DNA of 64,000 bases. It comes from Balneolaceae bacterium UBA3186. Lineage in GTDB: Bacteria > Bacteroidota > Rhodothermia > Balneolales > Balneolaceae. The translations under genes were made by a program, and so were the position numbers. The notes beneath the pieces were generated by a model, which was not told the origin of the DNA, did no database searches, and saw nothing but the letters and a program-made list of their open reading frames with translations. Where the stretch lies: positions 62,001-126,000 of the forward strand of contig DEXK01000012.1 in NCBI GenBank assembly GCA_002364085.1, written 5' to 3'. Below are positions 7,082-15,574 of the stretch, piece after piece (position 1 is the stretch's first letter; each line of letters opens with the position of its first letter).

Positions 7082-9517
7082 ATGCATAAAAAAATATTAC
7101 TCTTTTCGTTATTTTTTCTTTCATCTATTGTAACATTTGCACAAACCAGAATTGATGGTATTGTCGCCGATGCAAAAACCGGTGACCGCCTTCCCGCAGC
7201 TCATATTATTATTGAAGGAACCTATTCCGGAACCATTGCCAATGAAGATGGAGAATTCAGCCTGATAGTAAGATATTTCCCTGCCACTATCGTGGTTCGC
7301 TATATTGGATTTGAAACTCAAAAAAGGACTATTGACAGAAACCATTCTGGACCGTTGGATTTTCTATTGAAAGAATCCGTTGCTGAAATGGAACAGCTTG
7401 TAGTAACTACAGAAGATCCGGCTATTGCTATCATGAAAGAAGTAATCGCAAGGAAAAAGATCTGGAGAGCAAAGCTTAACACCTACAAAGCGGAAGCCTA
7501 TTCCAGACAGCAACTTTTAAATGATACAACAATCGTTTCTGTGACTGAAAGCGTCTCTGAAGTTTTTTGGGATAAAAAGAAAGGACCACGTGAAGTCCTT
7601 AAGTCCCGTAGACAAACTGCCAATATGGAAGGCGCTGATAATTTTGCCGGGGTTAGTTATTTACCCAACTTTTACGATGATGAATTAGATATTGCAGGTT
7701 TTGATGTTGTAGGTATTACTGATGAACGTGCATTAAAGTATTATACTTTTAAACTTGTTGATTTTACAAGTATTGATAACAAAATTGTATTTGAAATTTC
7801 TGTTGAACCCCGACGTAAATTACAGCCTCTTTTTGAAGGCACTATCTTTGTTCTTGACGAAGATTTCGCTTTGCTTTCTGTAAAGCTGAAACCTAATAAC
7901 GTAATTGTTTTTCCGCCCCCCGTTCAAGACTTCAATCTTTATTATGAACAACAGTTCAGTAATTTTGGTGGCGATTTCTGGTTACCGGTAGATGTCCGTA
8001 TTGATGGGCTCGTTGAAGTTGGGATTGTTGGACTACGATTTCCGCCAATAGGTTTTCATCAGGTTTCTAAAATGAACAACTATCAAGTTAATGTTGACCT
8101 TCCCGACTCTCTGTATAAAAGCTTTAGCTTATTTAGTATTGATTCAACAACTATAGCCAAATCTGATTCTATTTTTAAAAACACCATTGAACCGGTGCCT
8201 CTTTCCTCAAAAGAAACAGCCGCTTATAAAATATTAGACAGTACTGCTACTCTTGAAAAATCATTTCGTCCTAAAGGTTTTTTAACTCGTTTTATAGATT
8301 GGGATGAAGAAACTGAGGGAGGAGAAACTACTGTCTCGGATGGTACAAATTCGGGAGATACAGGAAGCACGGGAAATAGAAGAAATCAAAAAAGAGATGG
8401 ATTTATCTCTAAATTTATTTCTGATCTTTCCCCAACAGGACGCTTTAATAGAGTAGATGTATTTAATATTGGCTTAAAGCACCAACGCAGATACTATAAC
8501 AGAAGACTTGAATCGAATGTGAATTTGGGTTACAGCATAGGATATGAAGATTTTTCATATGGGGCTATGTTAAGTTGGTGGCCGCTTAAAAATACCCGAA
8601 GATTTGTTGTCTCAGCAAAATACAATGCTGACACATTCTCTAGTTATAATTCAGATCTCTATGGTTTAACATTTGCAAGCGTGATGCCTCTTTTTGGCTT
8701 TGATGATTATTTCAACTACTACAGAAGTGAAAAACTGGAATTAGCTGCCGGTTACAGACCTTCTCGACATAGATTCACCTACCGTTTTTATTACAATTAT
8801 GAAGAGCATAGTTCTATTAACTTTAAAACCAGTTATGATATTCTAGGAAGAAATAACATCCAGAGAATAAATCCTCAAATCGAGGACGGCACATTGAGCG
8901 CCTTACGGTTTCAGGTTTCTAGCGGAGACCTTACTAATAACTTTGGTGTAGTTGAATTGAATGGTGCAAGTTTTACAATTGAGCAATCGGCAAAAGTAAT
9001 TGGAAGTGATTGGGATTATACCCGCTTTAAAATCAATCTCTTTAAACGCTTTAATACTTTTTATAAAAAACGTTTCTTCCCTAATGCTCTGGATATAAGA
9101 GTAAACGCAGGGACTTATTTGGGCGACCTACCCGTACAAAAGAATGGAGCTTTAGATGCTTCTTTTGGTTATATAACACCTTTTGGGGCATTCCGTTCTA
9201 AAAGATATATTCCTTATCAAGGATCGAGCTATTTCGCCGTTAATGCTGAACACAATTTCAGAAGTGTGCCTTTGGAGATTCTTGGGTGGAGAAATGCACC
9301 TCAAACAGGGCTCTCTGTAATTGCATTTGGAGGCGTTGGGAAAACATGGAACTCTAGCTCTAATATCAATCAATTTGGAGTGCTTGGAACTGATGATCTC
9401 CACTTAGAAGTAGGAGGTTCACTGAGTAATATATTTAATCTCTTTAGAATTGATCTTGCATTCAGAATTGACGATCCCGGATTTTATCCTGGAGTTAGTG
9501 TTGCAAGATTCTTTTAA
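7082..9517 (+). CDS. DUF5686/carboxypeptidase-regulatory-like outer-membrane protein
   Basis: The 811-residue protein has a signal peptide ending TFAQ. A carboxypeptidase-D regulatory-like beta-sandwich (about 20-95) follows, with IDGIVADAKTGDRLPAAHI near its start. A long DUF5686 region comes next, and a C-terminal beta-barrel-like part ends in Phe-Phe (VARFF). The family is restricted to Bacteroidota-like bacteria and sits at the cell surface; its function is unknown. The longer in-frame GTG at 7061 is rejected, since the ATG at 7082 gives a clean signal peptide. A bidirectional terminator follows. Confidence 0.85.
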   Translation: MHKKILLFSLFFLSSIVTFAQTRIDGIVADAKTGDRLPAAHIIIEGTYSGTIANEDGEFSLIVRYFPATIVVRYIGFETQKRTIDRNHSGPLDFLLKESVAEMEQLVVTTEDPAIAIMKEVIARKKIWRAKLNTYKAEAYSRQQLLNDTTIVSVTESVSEVFWDKKKGPREVLKSRRQTANMEGADNFAGVSYLPNFYDDELDIAGFDVVGITDERALKYYTFKLVDFTSIDNKIVFEISVEPRRKLQPLFEGTIFVLDEDFALLSVKLKPNNVIVFPPPVQDFNLYYEQQFSNFGGDFWLPVDVRIDGLVEVGIVGLRFPPIGFHQVSKMNNYQVNVDLPDSLYKSFSLFSIDSTTIAKSDSIFKNTIEPVPLSSKETAAYKILDSTATLEKSFRPKGFLTRFIDWDEETEGGETTVSDGTNSGDTGSTGNRRNQKRDGFISKFISDLSPTGRFNRVDVFNIGLKHQRRYYNRRLESNVNLGYSIGYEDFSYGAMLSWWPLKNTRRFVVSAKYNADTFSSYNSDLYGLTFASVMPLFGFDDYFNYYRSEKLELAAGYRPSRHRFTYRFYYNYEEHSSINFKTSYDILGRNNIQRINPQIEDGTLSALRFQVSSGDLTNNFGVVELNGASFTIEQSAKVIGSDWDYTRFKINLFKRFNTFYKKRFFPNALDIRVNAGTYLGDLPVQKNGALDASFGYITPFGAFRSKRYIPYQGSSYFAVNAEHNFRSVPLEILGWRNAPQTGLSVIAFGGVGKTWNSSSNINQFGVLGTDDLHLEVGGSLSNIFNLFRIDLAFRIDDPGFYPGVSVARFF

Positions 9518-9534
9518 CAAAAAACTGAAGCAAT

Positions 9535-9567
9535 AAAAAAAGGCGAGCCATAAGACTCGCCTTTTTT
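9535..9567. terminator. bidirectional rho-independent terminator
   Basis: A run of seven A, GGCGAG, an 8-base loop, CTCGCC and a run of six T form a strong symmetrical hairpin. It lies between the convergent DUF5686 and OmpA/TSP3 genes and can terminate both. Confidence 0.9.
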
Positions 9568-9586
9568 AATAAATGTTCACAAAGAA

Positions 9587-10489
9587 TTATTTCTTTGGAG
9601 AATACTTCAGAGTACTAATTGGATGTGATTCAGCTCTTCTGTTAGCTTCACAACCTCTTTCTTCTGTTTCATCCATACAAGCCACAGGAGCTTTTCCAAG
9701 TCCTCTAGACTCAATTCTATCAGCGGAAATTCCGTTGCTAGTATAAAAATCTACTACCGACTTAGCACGACGTAAACTTAGTCTTAAGTTATATTGATCT
9801 CCACCAACATGATCGGTGTAAGCGTCAACACGTACTCTAAATGCAGGTGCATTTTGAAGTAACTCAACATTCTCAGCAAGATCAGCTGCAGCTGCATCGG
9901 AAATGTTAGAACGATCAAAACCAAAATTGATAGTATTGAAAGCGTTCATGTCGATGTATACAGGATCAGAACCGTCCATTGGATTTGTACCCATTTCAAG
10001 TTCCTGTCCATCTGAAAAACCGTCGCCATCAGAATCAGGATTGTTAGGATCTGTTCCGTGAGTATTGATTTCATCAACATCAGAAACACCGTCGCCATCA
10101 GCGTCGCCATTTGCGTCGTTAGGATCTGTGTTATACTTGTTTACTTCATCACCATCACTCAGGCCATCGCCATCCGTGTCAGCATTATTTGGATCAGTGT
10201 TGTAAGAATTAACTTCATCACCATCACTTAGTCCATCGCCATCTGTATCAGCGTTTAAAGGATCTGTGTTATAAGTGTTTACTTCGTCACCGTCAGTCAA
10301 GCCATCACCATCAGTATCAGCGTTGTTGATATCGGTTCCAAGTTCCATTTCTTGTTCGTCAGTTAGCCCGTCGCCATCTGTGTCAACTGGTACTACGACT
10401 TCCGGTTCACTAGATTTGCAACCTGCCTGGAATACAACTCCACCAACCAAAAAGAATGCAAGGACTAATAAATGTAATGTTCGTTTCAT
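9587..10489 (-). CDS. OmpA-family lipoprotein with thrombospondin type-3 repeats
   Basis: The 300-residue protein has a lipoprotein signal with lipobox QAGC (Cys24). A run of six calcium-binding thrombospondin type-3-like repeats follows, based on DTDGDGL(T/S)DGDE (about 37-180). The C-terminal OmpA domain (about 185-290) starts INFGFDRSNIS. This architecture anchors the outer membrane to peptidoglycan. The OmpA domain is shorter than usual at its end and carries an insert with two Cys (CMDETEERGC) before NRRAE. A 14-bp palindrome covers the bases just before the ATG. Confidence 0.9.
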   Translation of the reverse strand: MKRTLHLLVLAFFLVGGVVFQAGCKSSEPEVVVPVDTDGDGLTDEQEMELGTDINNADTDGDGLTDGDEVNTYNTDPLNADTDGDGLSDGDEVNSYNTDPNNADTDGDGLSDGDEVNKYNTDPNDANGDADGDGVSDVDEINTHGTDPNNPDSDGDGFSDGQELEMGTNPMDGSDPVYIDMNAFNTINFGFDRSNISDAAAADLAENVELLQNAPAFRVRVDAYTDHVGGDQYNLRLSLRRAKSVVDFYTSNGISADRIESRGLGKAPVACMDETEERGCEANRRAESHPISTLKYSPKK

Positions 10490-10491
10490 AT

Positions 10492-10505
10492 TAGGAGAAC
10501 TCCTA
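10492..10505. promoter_or_regulatory. palindrome over the ribosome-binding site of the OmpA/TSP3 gene
   Basis: TAGGAGAACTCCTA is a perfect 14-bp palindrome two bases upstream of the ATG at 10489. On the minus-strand mRNA it holds an AGGAG Shine-Dalgarno paired with its own complement. It could be a translational control site or a protein-binding site, or chance. Confidence 0.4.
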
Positions 10506-10617
10506 TTAGAGTTAGTTTTTATTTAAGGTTTAATTATAAATTCTGTATAAAATAATCATACTACGGCGTCTATCAAACTAAAAAGCAATATTGCTAGGAT
10601 TATTTTTTTACTAGCCA

Positions 10618-10625
10618 TATATTTG
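10618..10625 (+). promoter_or_regulatory. -7 promoter box of the tRNA-Ala gene
   Basis: TATATTTG matches the Bacteroidota -7 consensus TAnnTTTG and lies 11 bases before the mature tRNA 5' end. No clear -33 TTTG is visible at 19-21 bases upstream. Confidence 0.6.
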
Positions 10626-10636
10626 CACTCATTTTT

Positions 10637-10710
10637 GGGGCTATAGCTCAGTTGGCTAGAGCGTCGCGCTGGCAGCGCGAAGGTCCAGGGTTCGAATCCC
10701 TGTAGCTCCA
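10637..10710 (+). tRNA. tRNA-Ala (anticodon GGC)
   Basis: This 74-nt sequence folds as a cloverleaf. The acceptor stem is GGGGCTA/TAGCTCC, the D arm GCTC...GAGC, the anticodon stem TCGCG/CGCGA with loop CTGGCAG (anticodon GGC), and the T arm CAGGG-TTCGAAT-CCCTG. The discriminator is A and CCA is not encoded. Confidence 0.97.
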
Positions 10711-10849
10711 CTTTCTTTGCTTTAATGCTTTATTTCTTTAAATCATTCGTTTTTTTCAATTATTAGAACTCTATATAATTGCTAAAAAAAGTGGAAAGCA
10801 ACACCAGTTTTAGTATTATATATCCATATAAGTAACAAGAGATGGATTT

Positions 10850-12040
10850 ATGTTTAAAAAAAATGTTCTAAATATATCTTTTCTGCTAGTTCTACTGTCT
10901 GTTTTTCTTTTTGTTCCCGCAGAAAAAGTAAAAGCTCAAAACCAAATAGTAGCTCTTGAAATAGATATAAACGATATACTATCTAATTCACAATTCATAG
11001 GATTAACCAATTTAGGATTAGATAGTGAGGGCCGGGGTCCGGTTTTAGTTTCAGGTTATATACAAAACCTAACTAATGAAGTTGTTACTGATTTATATAT
11101 TGAAGTGAAGGTTTTTGCTGGAAAAATTGGAGAAATTGTAAATGTAACCTCCAGGCCAGGATTTCCTTTTTCATTGCAACCGACGCAATCAGTGTATATA
11201 AATAACAACACTTTATCAGAAGACGGGGTACAAGGAATAAGTGATAAGGTTAAATTTGACGGCGGACTTACCACTGAAGGCGATGAATTTATTGAAAGCC
11301 TTGACGGCTCCACAACCCTACCAGCTGATATTTATTCTATAGAAATCATTGTTTTCCAAAACACAAATGAAAACGGAAGAGTAGATCTGGCTTCCATATC
11401 TGCCGAAATTGGAGGCGCTGTACCTGTTTCTGAGTCTGTTGATTTTTTTCTAAGAACACCGGGAGATGTTACAGATGCAAATGTGGAAATAACCAATCCT
11501 TATCCGCAATTTAGCTGGGAAGGTGAGCAAGGAATTGAATACCGCCTTCTGGTAGTTAAGAATTCTGCTACTGACAGCCCCGAATCTTTACTTGAAAGTG
11601 CGCGCAGCTCTGCCCCGCCTAAAGAAGGTGGGTCTTTATTACAATTTGAGAATCTTGATATAAGAGTTACCGGAGAATCTTTTCAGTACCCATCTTCTGG
11701 AGCAATTCCTCTTGAACCAGGACAAACTTATTTTTGGCAACTAAGCACTTCTATTCAATCAGGAATAAATATTGAAGAAAGAACTTCTGAAATATGGAGC
11801 TTCAAACTGTCCGAACCAGAAACTACTGACGATTCAATTGTTATTACTGAAGAAACCAAAAAAGCTCTTATAAATTTGGTTGGTAACGGAACGTTTGAAA
11901 ATCTTGTTAGCTCCGGCTTTACAATTCAAAGTTTTCAGATTGATGGTGTAACATATTCGGGAGCTCAGGCAACAATTATTTTAGCAGAACTGCTAAGAAA
12001 AATTGAAGCGGGTGACATTGTGCTGGGAGGAGGAAATTGA
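10850..12040 (+). CDS. secreted protein of unknown function, first gene of the FecR/CHASE2 operon
   Basis: The 396-residue protein has a signal peptide ending about VKAQ (residue 30). An N-terminal beta-rich region follows (GPVLVSGYIQNLTNE... about 55-190). A fibronectin-like region (about 210-325) carries PQFSWEGEQGIEYRLLV and LEPGQTYFWQLS, with a Ser/Glu-rich helical tail after it. I do not recognise a named family. It is separated by one base from the FecR-domain gene, which has a strong GGAGGAGG ribosome site inside this gene's end, so co-expression is near certain. The location is periplasmic or surface. About 140 bp upstream after the tRNA is non-coding. Confidence 0.75.
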   Translation: MFKKNVLNISFLLVLLSVFLFVPAEKVKAQNQIVALEIDINDILSNSQFIGLTNLGLDSEGRGPVLVSGYIQNLTNEVVTDLYIEVKVFAGKIGEIVNVTSRPGFPFSLQPTQSVYINNNTLSEDGVQGISDKVKFDGGLTTEGDEFIESLDGSTTLPADIYSIEIIVFQNTNENGRVDLASISAEIGGAVPVSESVDFFLRTPGDVTDANVEITNPYPQFSWEGEQGIEYRLLVVKNSATDSPESLLESARSSAPPKEGGSLLQFENLDIRVTGESFQYPSSGAIPLEPGQTYFWQLSTSIQSGINIEERTSEIWSFKLSEPETTDDSIVITEETKKALINLVGNGTFENLVSSGFTIQSFQIDGVTYSGAQATIILAELLRKIEAGDIVLGGGN

Positions 12041-12041
12041 G

Positions 12042-12782
12042 ATGAGCTTAAAAAAAATTCGTCCATATTTTTTGTTATTGATTTCTTTAACTCTTTTAGT
12101 TGGGGCGTTAAAAGTAGAGTTTGAAAAAAATGACCGCCCTTTAGCTATTGTTAAAAGATTTAAGCCCAATGTAGACGTAGAAAACAAAAGTGCTGATCGA
12201 TCTAAAAGACTTAATCTGGATACTGATAAAGGCGAACAGCTGTTTAATGGAGATACTTTAAGAACAGACTCGGAAGGATATGCCCTTGTAGTATTTATGG
12301 ATAAGAGCATAGCAAAAGTAAAACCTCAATCCCTGCTTATTGTTAGAGGTGAAAGTGAGCGAACATCGAAAAGGTCTAATACCAGAATTGACCTTAGTCT
12401 TGGTGAAATATTCCTTAATGTTGAACCTCAAGGAAACAATGACTTTGAAGTATCAACATCTAGGTCGTTGGCATCGGTAAAAGGAACGCAATTTGGTAGC
12501 ACCTCTGACGGTTACGTTTGGGTTAGAGAAGGACAAGTTGATGTTACGGCTTTACAATCCGGGGAAACGGTTTCTTTATTTGAAAAAATGTATGCTCAGG
12601 TTAATGAGACTGCTGATGAAATTGAGTCGGGAACTCTTACTGACGATGAAATTGACGATCTGGACGGCGGCTATGATGAATTGGAAGAAGATCTGATCAA
12701 AAAACAGATCAAATTCCGCTTCAGAGATGCAAATGGTCAAATCCGGGAAATAACCATTGATTACTACGAAAAAGGTAACTAG
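12042..12782 (+). CDS. FecR-domain periplasmic/membrane protein
   Basis: The 246-residue protein has one N-terminal hydrophobic segment (about 8-24). A FecR domain (about 60-165) contains LFNGDTLRTDSEGYALVVF, LSLGEIFLNV, FEVSTSRSLASVKGTQFG and VREGQVDV. An acidic C-terminus (TLTDDEIDDLDGGYDE) and a short basic tail follow. FecR domains here face the periplasm, unlike the iron-citrate FecR with its cytoplasmic anti-sigma segment, and no sigma factor is adjacent. The upstream TTG at 12003 is rejected in favour of the ATG at 12042 behind GGAGGAGG. FecR proteins encoded beside CHASE2 cyclases are a recurrent pairing. Confidence 0.85.
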   Translation: MSLKKIRPYFLLLISLTLLVGALKVEFEKNDRPLAIVKRFKPNVDVENKSADRSKRLNLDTDKGEQLFNGDTLRTDSEGYALVVFMDKSIAKVKPQSLLIVRGESERTSKRSNTRIDLSLGEIFLNVEPQGNNDFEVSTSRSLASVKGTQFGSTSDGYVWVREGQVDVTALQSGETVSLFEKMYAQVNETADEIESGTLTDDEIDDLDGGYDELEEDLIKKQIKFRFRDANGQIREITIDYYEKGN

Positions 12783-12814
12783 TTACCATTATTCAGTAGG
12801 CTTATAGGAGATTT

Positions 12815-15571
12815 ATGCTAAGCTGGCTACTTAGACTAATGGCGCTATGCGCTGGTTTATTTATTACGCAAACAAGTTTGTTTGCTCAATTTACAGTTCA
12901 ACATCAAAGTCCAACAGCTTTAGTGCGAGGAGAGATGAATACTCTGGAATTTATTGTTCCAAGCGTTAATCAAAATGATGTTCAAGAAGCTATTCTATTT
13001 TTTAATTACGATGAAGGAATAGGCTTTCAACAACAAGAAGTTATTTTTGAAAATGGTGTTTTCACTGCTAATCTGGAAATAGATAATCCTACCGCATCAA
13101 GTGTTGAGTATTATTTTCAACTTAACCTTACATCAGGTTCTCAGGTTTTCTACCCTGATAACTCTCCTTCTGAAAACCCTGTAAGAGTTGATATTGTATC
13201 AGGAAGAAGCGATGGTGCCGGAAACAGCATTAAACCAAATGAAAATATTGAGTTTAATATCCTTTCTCCTGTGGCTGGTAACGCCCTTGCTCCTAATGAT
13301 GTGGTTATTGCAATTGCTCTGTATTACGACATAAATGATCTTGATCCCGGAGAGTTTAAATTATTTATAGATAACAGAGATGTTACAGAGTTAGCCGATA
13401 CCAGTGATTATTTCATTTCATATGTTCCTAAAAATCTTAAAAATGGACGCCACAAAATAAAACTGGAATATCACACAGAGACGGATATTTTTCTCATAAC
13501 CAGCTGGGATTTTGATGTAGTTGATCCTTCTAGAGCACGACCAACCGGCTTTGATGGAAATAACCGAAACAGACCAATTGGAAGAATAGAATTAGGAGCG
13601 AGAAGCCAGGATATAGCAGGTAGCACTAATGATGCCTACACCGCAAGATCAAACTTATCTGGTAGTTTTGGGCTTTTTAGATACTCTCTAAATGGCTTTT
13701 TTACATCACAAGAATCTGACAGACTTCAACCCCAAAACAGGTATGGAGCAGATCTTCAATTAGGAAAATGGCTTCGATTTAATGCCGGTCATGTATACCC
13801 GAACATTAGTAGATTTACAATTTCAGGTAGAAGAATTTACGGAATTAATACGCAGGCAAATTTATTTAAAGACTACTTTAATGTTCAGTTTGTTTATGGA
13901 GAAGTAAATAGAAAAATAAGCAATCTTTATTCAGGTGTAGAAAGAGCCGAAGTTACTGATGGTAATGGGGCCGTTGTTGACACCACATACACTCTTCAAT
14001 ATGAAAATCTTGGTAAGGGAACTTTTACCAGAAAAATTACCGCTGCAAGAGTAGCATTAGGAAATGAAAGACACTTTCAGATAGGTGTTCACGCAATGAA
14101 AGTGGAAGATGATACTACCTCCCTTTTTAACATCCGAAATTTTAATACTCTTCTGGAAGCTCCCGCTTCTTTATATTCAAACCTGAACCAAGGTGACTTC
14201 CAAAAACTAGAAGACAATCCTGAGCTATTACAAATACAGAATGGAAGTGTTCGGCCTCAAGGGAATTTTATTGCCGGAACTACTTTAAAAATGGGATTAG
14301 CAAAAAACAGAATTCGACTTGAAAGCGAAACTGTAGCCAGTGCATTAAATAATGATATTTATGGTGGTTCATTAACAGTTCAGGGCGCTGATGACCTTGG
14401 GTTTGACATTACTCAAGACGATGCAGACTTACTTGCAAGCCTCTCGCAACTTATTATTATTAACGAGAATATGAACATCCTCCCTATCCGGGTTAAGGAT
14501 TTTAATACAGATAGTTCTGAAGCTGAACCCTTCTTTCCAACAAGCATTTTAGGATCAAACAGTGAGTTTTCGATCAATTACCCATCAAATAATTTTAAAT
14601 TACAATATCGCTGGGTAGGGCCGAATTTCAGTTCATTAGCAAACTCAACCGTACGACGCGATATTTCAGGTTTTACTGCTACTGACCGCTTCAGGCTTTT
14701 TAAAAACCGCCTTTACGTAACTTTAGGCTACGAAACCTTAGAAGATAATGTAACTAATAACAAAAGTGCTACCACCACATCAAATACATATCGGTCTAAT
14801 TTAAGTTGGTATCCTGTTTCCAGAAAATTACCCCGAATGAGCTTTGGCTTCAGGTATCGAAATCGAGATAATGGCGTTATTAGATTCAATCCTAATGTCG
14901 CGCCCCAGTTTGAGAAAGCAGCTGTTCAAAACTTTGTTATCGATGTGGATGAATCAGGAAATATTGACACGTTAGTAACACCCGTTCCAAAAGAAAGTTC
15001 AACTTTAAACCTGAGTGGGTCTATAACTCAGCAATTTGATCTTTTCAATATTATACATGACGCTTCACTTAGTTTTAATAATTTAAATACTAAAGACGAG
15101 GTTTTTGCCTTCGGAGACGTTCAGAGTTCAGCTGTTTCGTTCAATATAACAAGCAGGTTCAATGATATAAGATTGAGAACTCAGCTTGGCCTTACATTCA
15201 ATAATACAGAAACCGGAAGCGGCCAAACTAATATCGATATATTCGGACTTTATGCTGGAGGCAGTTTCTTCATTTTAGATGGGAAACTTAATTTTAACGG
15301 CAGAGTTGCGGTAACGAGCAACACGTCTAGAACCAGAGCATTAATTGTGGAGCCTTCGGTTTCAGACGATGATACTCCCGTAAACGATTACTTTATTTTA
15401 GATCCCAATGTAGTAGAATCTGATTTCAGCACATTTGTAGTTCAGATAGGCGCTCAATATGATATCAATACTTATCACTCGTTTATTTTTGATTCTAATT
15501 TTACTAATGTTTCAGGTATTGGAAACTCTAATGATAGCATAGTTTCTCTTCGCTACTTATTTAATTTTTAA
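12815..15571 (+). CDS. large outer-membrane beta-barrel protein with N-terminal Ig-like domains
   Basis: The 918-residue protein has a signal peptide ending LFAQ (about residue 25). Two beta-sandwich-like domains follow: about 25-130, and about 145-245 starting EFNILSPVAG. A long region of alternating hydrophobic beta strands then ends in Phe (SLRYLFNF), the signature of an outer-membrane barrel. I do not recognise a family name. An AGGAG ribosome site precedes the ATG, and the cyclase gene begins three bases after the stop. Within the operon it probably forms the outer-membrane component of the FecR/CHASE2 module. Confidence 0.75.
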   Translation: MLSWLLRLMALCAGLFITQTSLFAQFTVQHQSPTALVRGEMNTLEFIVPSVNQNDVQEAILFFNYDEGIGFQQQEVIFENGVFTANLEIDNPTASSVEYYFQLNLTSGSQVFYPDNSPSENPVRVDIVSGRSDGAGNSIKPNENIEFNILSPVAGNALAPNDVVIAIALYYDINDLDPGEFKLFIDNRDVTELADTSDYFISYVPKNLKNGRHKIKLEYHTETDIFLITSWDFDVVDPSRARPTGFDGNNRNRPIGRIELGARSQDIAGSTNDAYTARSNLSGSFGLFRYSLNGFFTSQESDRLQPQNRYGADLQLGKWLRFNAGHVYPNISRFTISGRRIYGINTQANLFKDYFNVQFVYGEVNRKISNLYSGVERAEVTDGNGAVVDTTYTLQYENLGKGTFTRKITAARVALGNERHFQIGVHAMKVEDDTTSLFNIRNFNTLLEAPASLYSNLNQGDFQKLEDNPELLQIQNGSVRPQGNFIAGTTLKMGLAKNRIRLESETVASALNNDIYGGSLTVQGADDLGFDITQDDADLLASLSQLIIINENMNILPIRVKDFNTDSSEAEPFFPTSILGSNSEFSINYPSNNFKLQYRWVGPNFSSLANSTVRRDISGFTATDRFRLFKNRLYVTLGYETLEDNVTNNKSATTTSNTYRSNLSWYPVSRKLPRMSFGFRYRNRDNGVIRFNPNVAPQFEKAAVQNFVIDVDESGNIDTLVTPVPKESSTLNLSGSITQQFDLFNIIHDASLSFNNLNTKDEVFAFGDVQSSAVSFNITSRFNDIRLRTQLGLTFNNTETGSGQTNIDIFGLYAGGSFFILDGKLNFNGRVAVTSNTSRTRALIVEPSVSDDDTPVNDYFILDPNVVESDFSTFVVQIGAQYDINTYHSFIFDSNFTNVSGIGNSNDSIVSLRYLFNF

Positions 15572-15574
15572 TTG

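Noticed and set aside
9990..10390. Regularly spaced short repeats resembling a CRISPR array
   Set aside because: They encode thrombospondin type-3 repeats in one open reading frame of the OmpA lipoprotein; the spacers are also coding and similar.
12003..12041. Longer N-terminus for the FecR-domain protein
   Set aside because: It would start at a TTG inside the preceding gene; the ATG at 12042 follows a strong GGAGGAGG site and leads directly into the membrane anchor.
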